64,000 nt of DNA from Bryobacteraceae bacterium (GCA_026002855.1 BPGD01000001.1:372001-436000), one strand, 5' to 3'; shown: positions 54,321 through 62,806, counted from the first letter of the stretch. Notes: generated by a model not told the origin, from the letters alone. Made by a program: numbers and translations.

Positions 54321-56253
54321 AACGGCCGAGCCGGACCGCTTCGAGCTCTTCGAGCCGCCGCTGTACCGCTTCGAAATCACCCGGCGGCAATGGTTCGGCA
54401 CGCTTGGCTCGGGCTGGCTGCTCACCGTGTGGGTGCGCGACGCCGGCGGCCAGCAAACGGCGGAAAGCGTCGAGACACGCATCCACCTGGGCGACGACGG
54501 CATCTTCACCGTCTTCAGCGGCAAGGTGGAGGAGGGGCAGGGACCGCGCACCGAGCTGGCCATGGCCGCCGCCGAAGAGCTCGGCGTCCCGCTCGAACGC
54601 GTGCGCGTCGTGCTGGCCGACACCGACCGCACGCCCGACGACTGGCTCACCGCCGGCAGCCGCACCACCCCGCAGACCGTTCCCGCCGTGCGCCGCGCCG
54701 CCGCCGCGGCCCGCGGCTGGCTCACGGCCGAAAAACGGCCGATCGACAACCCGCGCCTGCGCGAGCCCGGCGAATGGAAGATCCTCGGCCACGGCCACTG
54801 GCGCACCGACGCCCGCGAAATCGTCACCGGCGCCCACCGCTATCCTTCCGACATCGTGCGCGAGGGCATGCTTTACGGCTGCGTCCTCCGGCCGCCCGCC
54901 TGGGGGGCGCGGCTCGAGTCCGTGGATCTGGAGGCCGCCAGAAGGGCGGGCGCGGTCACCGCCGTGCGCGACGGAGATTTCGCCGGCTGTGCCGCGCGCA
55001 CTTCCTTCGAAGCGCGCCGGGCGCTGGAAGCGATGGCTGCCACCGCGCGCTGGTCCGGCGGACAGAAACATTCTCATGCGGAATTGTTTGATCACCTCCG
55101 CGCCACCGCGAAAGAAAAAGTCGGGCCGCTTGAAGGCCGCACTCACCAGGCCTCCTACCGCACTGCCTACGTCCAGCACGCGCCGCTTGAGCCGCGCGCC
55201 GCCGTCGCCGAATGGAACGGCGGCCGCCTGACCGTCTGGACCGGCACGAGCAACCCCTTCGGCGTCCGCGCGGACCTCGCGCGCGCCTTCTCTCTCGCGC
55301 CGGAGCAGGTCCGCGTCATCGTGCCCGATTTCGGCGGGGGCTTCGGTGGCAAACATACCGGCGAGGCGGCCCTGGAAGCCGCGCGCCTGGCCCGGGAGGC
55401 CGGCCGTCCCGTCAAGGTCCGCTGGACCCGCCAGGAGGAGTTCCAGTGGGCCTACTTCCGCCCCGCCGCGCTCATCGACGTGGAAGCCGTGCTTGACTCC
55501 GGCCGGATCCGCGCCTGGCAGTTCACCAACTACAACTCGGGCGCTGCGGGTCTGCAAACGCCCTACTCGATCCCCGAGCGCCGCGAAAAGTACGTCGCCT
55601 GCGACTCGCCCCTCCGCCAGGGCAGCTACCGCACGCTGGCCGCCACCGCAAATCACTTCGCCCGGGAGGCGTTCATGGACGAGCTCGCCGCCGCGGCGGG
55701 CGCCGACCCACTCGATTTCCGCCTTGCGCATCTCGAAAATGACCGCATCCGCGCCGTCCTGATGGCCGCGTGCGAGAAATTCGGCTGGCGGCGGCGCCGC
55801 GCCGCGAAGCGTCCGCCCCACCGAGGCATCGGCCTCGCCTGCGGGACGGAAAAGAACTCCGTCGTGGCCGCCTGTGTTGAAGTGGAAGTCGAGCCGAAGA
55901 CGCGCACCGTGCGGCTGATCGAAATCGTCGAGGCTTTTGAGTGCGGCGCGATCCTCAACCCCTGGAACACGCGCTCGCAGGTGGAGGGCTGCATCCTGAT
56001 GGGGCTTGGCGCCGTCCTGCGCGAGGAGATCCTCTTCGAGAGCGGCCGCGTGACCAACGGGCGATTCTCTCAGTATCGCGTCCCGCGCTTCCGCGACCTG
56101 CCGGAGAAACTCGAGGTGATCCTGATCGACCGCAAGGACCTGCCCAGCGCCGGCGCGGGCGAGACGCCCATCGTGGCCGTGGCTCCGGCCATGGCCAACG
56201 CCGTCCATGACGCCACCGGCGTGCGCCCGCGTTCCCTGCCCCTGCGCTGGTGA
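54307..56253 (+). CDS. Molybdenum hydroxylase large subunit (IorB-like)
   Basis: A 648-residue molybdopterin-binding subunit. It starts with a Tat-like ITRRQWFGTLGSGWLL, followed by LGDDGIFTVFSGKVEEGQG and AGSRTTPQTVPAVRRAA, as in the isoquinoline 1-oxidoreductase beta group. Molybdopterin loops include PDFGGGFGGKHTGEAALEA. The catalytic Glu is E619 in SAGAGETPIVAVAPA. It is shorter than the common 700-770 residues. No FAD subunit is adjacent, which fits the IorAB type that uses a cytochrome or quinone acceptor. The substrate is an aldehyde or N-heterocycle but cannot be named. Confidence 0.87.
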   Translation: MPWTETAEPDRFELFEPPLYRFEITRRQWFGTLGSGWLLTVWVRDAGGQQTAESVETRIHLGDDGIFTVFSGKVEEGQGPRTELAMAAAEELGVPLERVRVVLADTDRTPDDWLTAGSRTTPQTVPAVRRAAAAARGWLTAEKRPIDNPRLREPGEWKILGHGHWRTDAREIVTGAHRYPSDIVREGMLYGCVLRPPAWGARLESVDLEAARRAGAVTAVRDGDFAGCAARTSFEARRALEAMAATARWSGGQKHSHAELFDHLRATAKEKVGPLEGRTHQASYRTAYVQHAPLEPRAAVAEWNGGRLTVWTGTSNPFGVRADLARAFSLAPEQVRVIVPDFGGGFGGKHTGEAALEAARLAREAGRPVKVRWTRQEEFQWAYFRPAALIDVEAVLDSGRIRAWQFTNYNSGAAGLQTPYSIPERREKYVACDSPLRQGSYRTLAATANHFAREAFMDELAAAAGADPLDFRLAHLENDRIRAVLMAACEKFGWRRRRAAKRPPHRGIGLACGTEKNSVVAACVEVEVEPKTRTVRLIEIVEAFECGAILNPWNTRSQVEGCILMGLGAVLREEILFESGRVTNGRFSQYRVPRFRDLPEKLEVILIDRKDLPSAGAGETPIVAVAPAMANAVHDATGVRPRSLPLRW

Positions 56254-56378
56254 GAGCGCTCCAGATTTTTGCTCAAGTCTCGGGCAAAGCCGCCGATAGA
56301 ACCCATAGGCGGCCGATGCCGCCGGCATGCCGGCACATAGCCGGTGTGTAGAGTCAGCGAATCGATGGGGGTGTCTGC

Positions 56379-56933
56379 ATGAGCGCCTGGAGCGGGGCCG
56401 CCTGCGCCTTGAGTCGAGCCAGGGTGATGGAAGATGTCAGCCCGGCGCGGGCTTCCATTCCGAAGACAGGCGAGCTGCCTGCGGACGCTGCCCGTTGCGG
56501 GCCGCACCGGAAGTCGCCGGCGACACTGGATCGCCAGGAGAACGAACAGGCCGCCCCAAGCGTGCTCGTCGTCGAAGATAACTCCATCAACCAGCGGATC
56601 CTCGTGGCCTTCCTCCGCAAGCGCGGATACACCGTTGATGTCGCCAACGACGGCGCCGAGGCTGTGCAGCGCATGGCCTTAAAACGCTACAGCCTCGTGC
56701 TCATGGATCTCCAGATGCCCGTGCTCGACGGCTTCGAAGCCACCCGCCTGATCCGCTCCCTGCCCGAGCTCGCCAGCGTCCCCATCGTGGCCGTCTCGGC
56801 CCATGCGCTCAATGACGAACCGCGGCGCTGCCTCGAGGCCGGCATGAACGGCTACCTCGCCAAACCGGTCGAGCCCGCCGATCTCTATGCCTGTGTCGAG
56901 CGATACGCCGGCCCCCCACCCGCTGCCCCATGA
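56379..56933 (+). CDS. Stand-alone response regulator receiver protein
   Basis: A 184-residue protein: a 60-residue low-complexity N-terminus, then a receiver domain (about 61-178). Phospho-acceptor D110 in LVLMDLQMPVLDG, acid cluster near E66/D67, the Thr/Ser position in VAVSAHAL, and K162 in LAKPVEP. No output domain follows. The style (NQRILVAFLRKRGY) is that of receivers from hybrid kinases. The kinase is not nearby. Start at 56379 has GGGGG upstream; ATG at 56427 is an alternative that would drop part of the odd N-terminus. Confidence 0.85.
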   Translation: MSAWSGAACALSRARVMEDVSPARASIPKTGELPADAARCGPHRKSPATLDRQENEQAAPSVLVVEDNSINQRILVAFLRKRGYTVDVANDGAEAVQRMALKRYSLVLMDLQMPVLDGFEATRLIRSLPELASVPIVAVSAHALNDEPRRCLEAGMNGYLAKPVEPADLYACVERYAGPPPAAP

Positions 56934-56982
56934 GCGGCTCCCGATTGCGCCGCACCTTCATCATGGAAACGGCCCCTGCGAC

Positions 56983-58434
56983 TCAGGGCCGCTTCCCACC
57001 CGTTCCGGTCCGGCGTACCTGCTCGTAATAGCGCTGTACATAAGGCTGAAGACGCAAAGGAACCTCGTCCCGCCCCAGCTCCGTGCCGGCGTCGCTCCGG
57101 TTGCCGCTGCGATCGACGACCGGCGTCCGCAGCGACTGATTCCTGGAATGCGTCACCTCCACCATCACCTCGCCCTGCACGTTCAGCGAGCGCTTGCCAA
57201 TTAATTCATCGAGCTTGCCCAACGCTTCCAGTTGCTCGGCCAGCTCCAGTTCTTTCCGGCCCTCCTCCCGCCCCACGCCGCTCTTCTCGTTCGGCGATGA
57301 CGCATCCGGCCGGCCGGCCTGCTCGCTTTTCGCCTGTCGCGAAGAGTCCGCCGCCTGCTGCTGGCCGGTTTGCATCTCGCCTTCGCGGCCCGGCTCGCCT
57401 TTCCTGCCGGGCTGCGGCTGGCCCCTCTCGCGTTGCGAGGACTCCTTCCGGGCCTGGTTCTGCGCCGTCGTGCGCGAGCCGTCGCCCGGGGGAAGCTCCA
57501 GTTTGAACTTGTCCATCAAGTTGGCCAAGGCGTCGCGCATCCTGTCGAGCAGCGAGTCCGATTTCGGCGGAGGCGAAGTCCTCTCCTGCGCGGCCCTGGA
57601 GTCGCCCGGGTTGTCGGATGTGTTCTCCGGTTCCGCACCGTCGGCATCGGGCGCCGAATTCTCTCGATCTGCGCTTGTCTCGCCCTGGGTCCGGGCGCGG
57701 CCCGAAGTGGCCTGCCGCAGTCCCTCGGGCGCCGGGGCCGCCCCATTCTGCGCATCCGCGGTCCGCAAGGCCTCGGCCGGGAAAGGATCCTCTTCCAGTG
57801 CCGAAGGGTTCTCTTCCACGCGGAAACCAGGCAAGTCGAGCTTCTTCACCGGAGTGCGCGGCTGCGGATTCGGCGGTACCGGTGCGCCGGTGAGCGGGTC
57901 GAAACGGACCGCCACCAGCGGTGCGCGCAGCTCAAAGCCGCGCAGGATGCCCACGCGGAGCACGAACAGCGCGGCCGCCAGGGCGAACGCCGCCACTGCG
58001 GCCGTCGCCGGGCGGTTCCAGCGCCACAGGGGAACAGCGCGGCGGACGTCGGCGCCCGCGCAGGCGCTCTCGGCCCGTTCTTCGATCACTGGAACCAGCG
58101 CGCTCGGCGCCACGCCCTGCCGCCGCAGATACCACGCGGTCGCCAGCAGATCGCGCATCGCGAGACCCTGGTCCGCCGCCTGAGCGACGCAATAGGGATC
58201 CGGCCGCCGGCGCCAGACTCGCCATCCGGCCCACGCCGCGGCCACTGCCGCGGGCACGGCGATCCAGGCGGGATGAAATACGCCGACGCCCGTCACCAGA
58301 AGAAGCGCGAGGAAGAGGAACAGGGCGGCCGCGGCGCGGCAGGCCTCCTCCATGATCAGCGCGGCAAGCTGCCTGCGTCCGGCCCGGAGCACCAGCTCCT
58401 CAACTGCGGATGGCTGCTCAGTCACCAACTTCAT
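56983..58434 (-). CDS. Membrane protein with long charged disordered region
   Basis: A 483-residue protein of unknown function. Two N-terminal helices (about 36-75: AALFLFLALLLVTGVGVF, IAVPAAVAAAWAGW), a third helix at about 140-160, then a long Pro/Glu/Gln/Ser-rich stretch (about 185-410) that should be disordered. A short helical C-terminal part follows (ELELAEQLEALGKLDELIGKRSLNVQGEV). Such proteins are found in aerotolerance-type (BatA/BatB) operons, but no partner is in this window. The ATG at 58434 is preferred: an earlier frame reads back into the tRNA-Lys remnant. Confidence 0.65.
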   Translation of the reverse strand: MKLVTEQPSAVEELVLRAGRRQLAALIMEEACRAAAALFLFLALLLVTGVGVFHPAWIAVPAAVAAAWAGWRVWRRRPDPYCVAQAADQGLAMRDLLATAWYLRRQGVAPSALVPVIEERAESACAGADVRRAVPLWRWNRPATAAVAAFALAAALFVLRVGILRGFELRAPLVAVRFDPLTGAPVPPNPQPRTPVKKLDLPGFRVEENPSALEEDPFPAEALRTADAQNGAAPAPEGLRQATSGRARTQGETSADRENSAPDADGAEPENTSDNPGDSRAAQERTSPPPKSDSLLDRMRDALANLMDKFKLELPPGDGSRTTAQNQARKESSQRERGQPQPGRKGEPGREGEMQTGQQQAADSSRQAKSEQAGRPDASSPNEKSGVGREEGRKELELAEQLEALGKLDELIGKRSLNVQGEVMVEVTHSRNQSLRTPVVDRSGNRSDAGTELGRDEVPLRLQPYVQRYYEQVRRTGTGGKRP

Positions 58435-58485
58435 TATGGCAGCCGGAATGTGACCGGAGCAGAGGAGCCAGGAAAAAAGCAGGAA

Positions 58486-58534
58486 TGGTGAGCGCGGGAG
58501 GAATCGAACCTCCAACCTACTGATTAAGAGTCAG
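58486..58534 (-). other. Attachment site: 3' half of tRNA-Lys(CUU)
   Basis: On the minus strand the sequence matches the 3' half of tRNA-Lys: anticodon stem and loop CTCTTAA (anticodon CUU), variable region, T-arm GGAGGTTCGATTCCTCC (58497-58513), acceptor strand CGCGCTC (58490-58496), discriminator A and CCA. The 5' half is absent: the bases beyond 58534 do not form a D-arm or acceptor partner. Integrases that use tRNA genes usually leave exactly this at one end and rebuild an intact tRNA at the other. It is therefore read as one end of the element, with the whole tRNA expected beyond the window. Confidence 0.85.
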
Positions 58535-58641
58535 CCGAAAGGACCTCCTCGCTCGTCCTCGGCTGTAACTACAACATATTTAGGAACTATCACTTACGCT
58601 CACCTTGCTTCCTCGTCGATAATCGCCGATAATGTCGGAAA

Positions 58642-58665
58642 CAGTATGACCCGCAGTATGACCCG
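58642..58665 (+). repeat. Tandem 12-base repeat near the attachment site
   Basis: CAGTATGACCCG occurs twice back to back, 107 bases from the tRNA remnant and 93 bases before the integrase start. Close by are a repeated CGATAAT and the short palindrome CTAACTCAAGTTAG. Such repeats could be arm-type sites for integrase or excisionase, which is inference from position. Confidence 0.6.
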
Positions 58666-58758
58666 TTTCCCCACTGACTCGCAGCTAACTCAAGTTAGTT
58701 GCTCCTGGCCAAAACTGCAGTGGAATTCGATTTGCGGACCATCAGCAGGAGGTAAGAA

Positions 58759-59943
58759 GTGAGTGAAGCCAGACCAAAGATCATCACGATGCCGAGCCGA
58801 GCGGACAGGCGTCGTGCCAAAACGGTGAGGGCCACTCAGGCAGCCATCGACTCGCTCCCCTACAACAGCGGCACCTGGCGAATTGAGGGCTCGATGGGAT
58901 TGTACATTCGGTGCCGGGCGAAGACGAAAAGCTATTTGGTACAGCGCAAGGTCAATGGCCGGCTTGTCCAGAGGGTGCTAGGCACCATGACGCTTGCTCA
59001 GGCGCGGCGGGAAGCTCAAAAGATCTGGCGCGACCTGAAGCCCGCGCCGCCGGACGGCCGCGTAACGCTTGAGGCGGCGTGGGGCCAGTACCTGAACGAA
59101 AAGAACCTCGCGCCGAAGACCCAGAAGCTGTATCGGGAGCATCTGGACCGTTACCTGAGCGACTGGAAGGGGCGCACGTTGGAGGACCTGGGCAACAGCC
59201 GCGCTGACGTTCGAACCCGCTACCACGCGATCGCCCGGCACCACGGCGTCGCAACGGCATCGAGCGTCTACCGGACGTTGCGCGCCGTTTACCGCTACGC
59301 GGCGCGTGTTCAGACGGATCTGCCGCCGCCGCCGACGGTGGCCGTAGACATTGCGACGCCCAGACCTCGCGACTGGGCTTTGAGTGACGATGAGCTGAGG
59401 TCGTGGTGGGACGCCGTAGAGCGGCTGCGGCCGATGAAGCGCGTGATGTGGCTGACCCTGCTGCTGACAGGCGCGCGGGCAGCCAGTGTGCTGTATCTGC
59501 GCTGGAACGACGTGGATCTGGAGCGGGGCGTGATTCGGTTTGCCGTCGCCAAAGGCGGCCGGTCGTACAGCGTGGCCGCGTCCAGGCGGCTGATCGATGT
59601 CCTGCAAAGATGGAAGCGGCAATGCCCGCCCACTGCGGAGGGCTGGGTATTTCCGTCGCCGGTGCTCGAGGGTCAGCCGATCACAACGGTGAGAGACGAC
59701 AAGCGGGGCGTGGTATCCGCTCATCATCTTCGACACACGATGCGGACGCGTCTGGCCGAGGCGGGGGCGACGCCCGACCTGGCGCGAATTGCATTGGGGC
59801 ACAGTCTGATGGCGGACGTCAGCCAGCGTTACATCACGGCTTCGCTGCTGGTGGAGGCGACGCGGCCGTTGATGGAAGCGGTGGCGGAAGCCTATGCGCG
59901 CATTCTCTCGTGGGAGGATAAAGATCTTGTCGGTGCCGAATAG
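58759..59943 (+). CDS. Tyrosine recombinase (integrase)
   Basis: A 394-residue phage-type integrase. Order: N-terminal arm-binding part (about 35-95, DUF4102-like), SAM-like core-binding domain (100-190) and catalytic domain. Catalytic residues: R240 in LTGARAAS, K265 in VAKGGRS, H322/R325 in HHLRHT, H348 in LGHS and Y358 in SQRYI. All are in place, so it should be active. GTG at 58759 follows AGGAGG by six bases. It would insert the element into the tRNA-Lys gene whose 3' half lies just to the left. Confidence 0.95.
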   Translation: MSEARPKIITMPSRADRRRAKTVRATQAAIDSLPYNSGTWRIEGSMGLYIRCRAKTKSYLVQRKVNGRLVQRVLGTMTLAQARREAQKIWRDLKPAPPDGRVTLEAAWGQYLNEKNLAPKTQKLYREHLDRYLSDWKGRTLEDLGNSRADVRTRYHAIARHHGVATASSVYRTLRAVYRYAARVQTDLPPPPTVAVDIATPRPRDWALSDDELRSWWDAVERLRPMKRVMWLTLLLTGARAASVLYLRWNDVDLERGVIRFAVAKGGRSYSVAASRRLIDVLQRWKRQCPPTAEGWVFPSPVLEGQPITTVRDDKRGVVSAHHLRHTMRTRLAEAGATPDLARIALGHSLMADVSQRYITASLLVEATRPLMEAVAEAYARILSWEDKDLVGAE

Positions 59944-60766
59944 AGCCGAGCTAGTCACCGCGCTGCGGGAACGTGCTCTTCGATTGCTGGCAGAGATCGC
60001 GCATGCGGACGCAGTGGCCGAGAGGCTGATGAAGCTGGCCGAAGCGCGCTGGATGGTGAACACGGGCGGGCAGGGCGACGCGGCAGAACAGGGGCCGGCG
60101 AAGGCCGCCGGGGTCAGGAAAGCGCAAAGGGGGAAACATCGCGCCACGACCGGGCCGGCCGCCACAACTGGCACCGCAAGCGAAGAAGAGGATCTGGGGC
60201 AGACACAAGGGCAACAGCTGGAGGCGGATCTGCTGGATGCCCAATGGAGAGAATTCAAGCAGGGGATTGCGATCCTGCATCAGCAGATCCGACGGGCCCT
60301 CAAGATCCTGTCCGCCGGCGACCCTTTGCGGGACAGACTCGAGCGCCTGTCTCTTTGCCGGGGTGGGGGACTCAGGATGGATGAGTTGCGCGAGGAGCTG
60401 GAATTGATTGTCGCGATGGATTCGCCCGGCTCCGGCCTGCCGATGAAGACCTCGGGAAATGATCCGATGCAAGTTGAGCCGGCTCCTGAAGAAGAGGTTC
60501 CGAGATCCCGGCGGCGAGGCCGGCCCGTGAAGTTCAGCGATGCTGAGAAACAGCAGCTGCTCGAGATGAAGCGGCAAGGCGCCAACATGGTTCAGATCGC
60601 GCGGCGGATGTATCCCGGGCAAGCGATAGACGAGGCTGTCCTTCACAGAGTGCGCAGCAATCTCAATCAGTGGTCGAAGCGATTTGCCGTGAAGCTGGCT
60701 GAGGGAAAGCGATCAGAAAAACAGCAGATCCGATTTCCGGAGCCGGAGCGAAGACCTCAGCATTGA
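59927..60766 (+). CDS. Putative DNA-binding protein of the element
   Basis: A 279-residue basic protein not matched to a named family. The first 40 residues are a helical Ala/Glu/Arg stretch, followed by a charged linker. Residues about 190-215 hold an AT-hook-like SRRRGRPVKF, and right after comes a helix-turn-helix-like segment (SDAEKQQLLEMKRQGANMVQIARRM). It probably binds DNA. TTG at 59927 with GGAGG nine bases upstream is preferred to ATG at 59894, which would overlap the integrase by 50 bases. A candidate for binding the repeats further right. Confidence 0.6.
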   Translation: MSVPNRAELVTALRERALRLLAEIAHADAVAERLMKLAEARWMVNTGGQGDAAEQGPAKAAGVRKAQRGKHRATTGPAATTGTASEEEDLGQTQGQQLEADLLDAQWREFKQGIAILHQQIRRALKILSAGDPLRDRLERLSLCRGGGLRMDELREELELIVAMDSPGSGLPMKTSGNDPMQVEPAPEEEVPRSRRRGRPVKFSDAEKQQLLEMKRQGANMVQIARRMYPGQAIDEAVLHRVRSNLNQWSKRFAVKLAEGKRSEKQQIRFPEPERRPQH

Positions 60767-61052
60767 ATCGGCTTGGCCCCCGCAATGCTCTTTGCATGTC
60801 TTCATGCACAGGTATCCCACGCCAGAATCTCGTGGATCCAGCGCCCAAGTGATAGCCGTGTGGCAAGCTCGAGGCCGTTGCTGACGCTGAAACCAGTGGC
60901 CGGTTTCACCCTGTAGCGCTCATCTTGGCGCGAGGTCAATCATCAAGCGTCAGAGCAGTAATCGCCCCGTGGATCGAGGCGCGAGCATCAGACGCTCGAC
61001 GGCCGCTGTCCCGTGGCAAGCCCGCGATTGCTGTGAAAAACCAGGTGTGGTG
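60767..61052. other. Short intergenic stretch in the element
   Basis: Together with the inverted repeat region to its right this makes about 360 bases without a supported gene. It has lower GC than the flanks near its right end. The promoter of the HTH gene is expected here or within the repeat. Confidence 0.5.
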
Positions 61053-61111
61053 GTCAAATAAATCCGGATATTTTGAGTCATTCCGCGATTTATGTGATGG
61101 ATTTATTTGAC
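61053..61111. repeat. 13-base perfect inverted repeat before the HTH gene
   Basis: GTCAAATAAATCC at 61053-61065 recurs as its exact complement at 61099-61111, with 33 bases between. This AT-rich pair stands 24 bases upstream of the HTH gene ATG. Operator or recombination-directionality sites often have this form; spacing is too wide for a normal terminator. Confidence 0.75.
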
Positions 61112-61134
61112 AGGATCTCCGGTAAATTGTGGGC

Positions 61135-61368
61135 ATGGACGATGTTCTTGGCGGTCGTTGGGTGACCGCGCGGGAGTACGCGCGAATTTTCGGCCTCAGC
61201 GAACAGGGCTTGGCGAACATGCGGCTTCGCGAGCGGAAGCTCGGTCGCCGCGCTCCAGATGCGCCCATCTGGGCGCGGTTCGGACGCGCGGTTCGCTACT
61301 TTATTCCTGGCAATCTGCTCAATCCGGCGGGGAACGATCTGCGCAATTCTGCCGACGCGGTCGCCTGA
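61135..61368 (+). CDS. Excisionase-like helix-turn-helix protein
   Basis: A 77-residue protein with a winged-helix start (GRWVTAREYARIFGLSEQGLANMRLRERKLGRR) and a wing ending FGRAVRYFIPGNLL, the pattern of MerR/AlpA/excisionase-type HTH proteins on integrative elements. Such proteins steer excision or regulate the element. A GTG two codons upstream (61129) is also possible. It precedes the DUF3987-like gene by 49 bases and follows the inverted repeat. Confidence 0.78.
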   Translation: MDDVLGGRWVTAREYARIFGLSEQGLANMRLRERKLGRRAPDAPIWARFGRAVRYFIPGNLLNPAGNDLRNSADAVA

Positions 61369-61386
61369 TCGATCAAAGAAAAAAAT

Positions 61387-61403
61387 GCCCGCCGACGGCG
61401 GGC
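61387..61403 (-). terminator. Hairpin with T-run on the minus strand
   Basis: GCCCGCC and GGCGGGC (7 pairs, 3-base loop) followed on the minus strand by ATTTTTTTCTTTG. It reads as an intrinsic terminator for leftward transcription, although no leftward gene is seen. On the plus strand it lies in the leader of the DUF3987-like gene, 8 bases before AAGGAG. Confidence 0.5.
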
Positions 61404-61417
61404 GAAAGGAGATTTCT

Positions 61418-62806
61418 ATGACTGACAATAAGTATACCACAGGGTTTTTGTCGCCGGCCACTTGGGCGCCTCCCGAGTTTCCCCTCAGTGCGCTCCCGCC
61501 TGCCATAGGCGCAGTTGCCGAGGCCGTTGCACACGCTGTCGGCTGCCCGGTCGAGTTCGCGGCGGGTGGCGCGCTGGCAGCCATGTCGTTCGCCGTCGGC
61601 TCGACGCGCGGCCTGGAAATCCAGCCCGGCTGGGTGGAGCGGCCCTCGCTGTACATCGCGCTCGTGGGGCCCTCGGGCTCGGGCAAGACGCCGGCGCTGA
61701 ATGCGGCCTTGGCGCCTGCCCGCCGACTGGCAAGTCAGCTCAATCAGGACCGGTCACAGTGCGAGGTCGTGGCCGAGGCGACCACGGAGGCGCTGGCGCT
61801 CCTGTTGCGCGATCGGCCGCGCGGCGTGCTACTTCACGCCGATGAACTTTCGGCGCTGTTTGAAGGGTTCGGCGCGTACCGCGGCGGCCGCGGCGCCGAC
61901 CGGCAGTTTTACTGCTCCGCGTGGGGAGTCGGGTCGTTCCAGATTACCCGCGTTCAGCGGTCGCAGGGGCCGCGGCGGCCCGAGCTCATCGAGGTGAGAG
62001 ATCCGTTGCTGAGCATCGTTGGCGGCCTTGTGCCGGAGCGGTTGAACGCGTTCGGCAGCGGACCGCTGCTGAACGACGGGCTACCGCAGCGGTTTTTGTT
62101 TTTCCTTGCCCGGGAGACGTCGGATTCTGCAGGGTCGCCGAGCCCACCCGAGGTCAGGCGCGCCTACGAAGACTTGATCGAGAAGATGGCCCGTCTCCGA
62201 GGTACGGCCTACAATCGCGAGTCGAATCTGGTTTTACGGAAGTTCTCCCCGTCGGCCGGAGAGCTCTTTCGGCAGTTGGCCGCCGACCTGCGTGAGAGCG
62301 CGAAATCGGCAGGCGATGCCGCACTTTGCTCGTACGGCCCCAAACTCGTTTCTCTGTTGGCTCGGCTCGCGCTGCTGCTTCACGAGGCGGCCGTGGCGGA
62401 TGGAGCTGACCCCGACGTCGTGGATGAAGCGCCGCTCTGGGGAGCCTACTTTCTGGCCGATTTTGCGCTCGAGAGCTTTCACCGAGTCTTGCAAATCCTG
62501 CGTGCGGGAGTCGACCTCGATCGTTGCAAGCGGCTGGCGAGGGCCGCGGCGGAAGCCGGCGGCGAGATCTCTGCGCGAGAGGTGTATTCGCGGCACATCG
62601 CTGGGGTCCGGTCAGCGGCCGAAGCCGCGCAGCTTTTTGCTGACGCCGAGCGGCTGGGATTCGGGGAGATTGCCGTGCGCGTGCCTGCGACGGGCGGCCA
62701 TCCGCAGACGTTTTTCCGGGTGCGCTTTTCTGGCCAGCGGTCCGGGGTGGAGCAGTTGCAGAAGTCGAGTGCAGCACGAGTGCAGCATGGGTGTTTTGGG
62801 GGATAA
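61418..62806 (+). CDS. DUF3987-like P-loop protein
   Basis: A 462-residue protein. Walker A GPSGSGKT at 84-91, Walker B-like GVLLHADELSALFE (136-149) and a later GGLVPERLNAF segment match DUF3987/YfjI-type proteins, which occur on integrative elements and phages and look like primase-helicase partners. The C-terminal part (about 330-440) is helical with a winged-helix-like end. ATG at 61418 has AAGGAG seven bases upstream. The last codons run through a tandem repeat (62766-62787), so the C-terminus contains two copies of a repeated DNA motif. A role in element replication is inferred. Confidence 0.78.
   Translation: MTDNKYTTGFLSPATWAPPEFPLSALPPAIGAVAEAVAHAVGCPVEFAAGGALAAMSFAVGSTRGLEIQPGWVERPSLYIALVGPSGSGKTPALNAALAPARRLASQLNQDRSQCEVVAEATTEALALLLRDRPRGVLLHADELSALFEGFGAYRGGRGADRQFYCSAWGVGSFQITRVQRSQGPRRPELIEVRDPLLSIVGGLVPERLNAFGSGPLLNDGLPQRFLFFLARETSDSAGSPSPPEVRRAYEDLIEKMARLRGTAYNRESNLVLRKFSPSAGELFRQLAADLRESAKSAGDAALCSYGPKLVSLLARLALLLHEAAVADGADPDVVDEAPLWGAYFLADFALESFHRVLQILRAGVDLDRCKRLARAAAEAGGEISAREVYSRHIAGVRSAAEAAQLFADAERLGFGEIAVRVPATGGHPQTFFRVRFSGQRSGVEQLQKSSAARVQHGCFGG
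62766..62787 (+). repeat. Repeat family A: tandem pair within the 3' end of the P-loop gene
   Basis: CGAGTGCAGCA occurs twice in direct tandem (62766-62776, 62777-62787), inside the last codons of the gene. The same core GAGTGCAGCA appears in inverted form further right. Confidence 0.85.

Noticed and set aside
54028-56328. Long minus-strand frame opposite the molybdenum hydroxylase genes
   Set aside because: It has no family motif and starts inside the small-subunit gene; the plus-strand genes are unambiguous.
58486-58570. Intact tRNA-Lys gene
   Set aside because: The D-arm and 5' acceptor strand are missing; only the 3' half from the anticodon stem matches.
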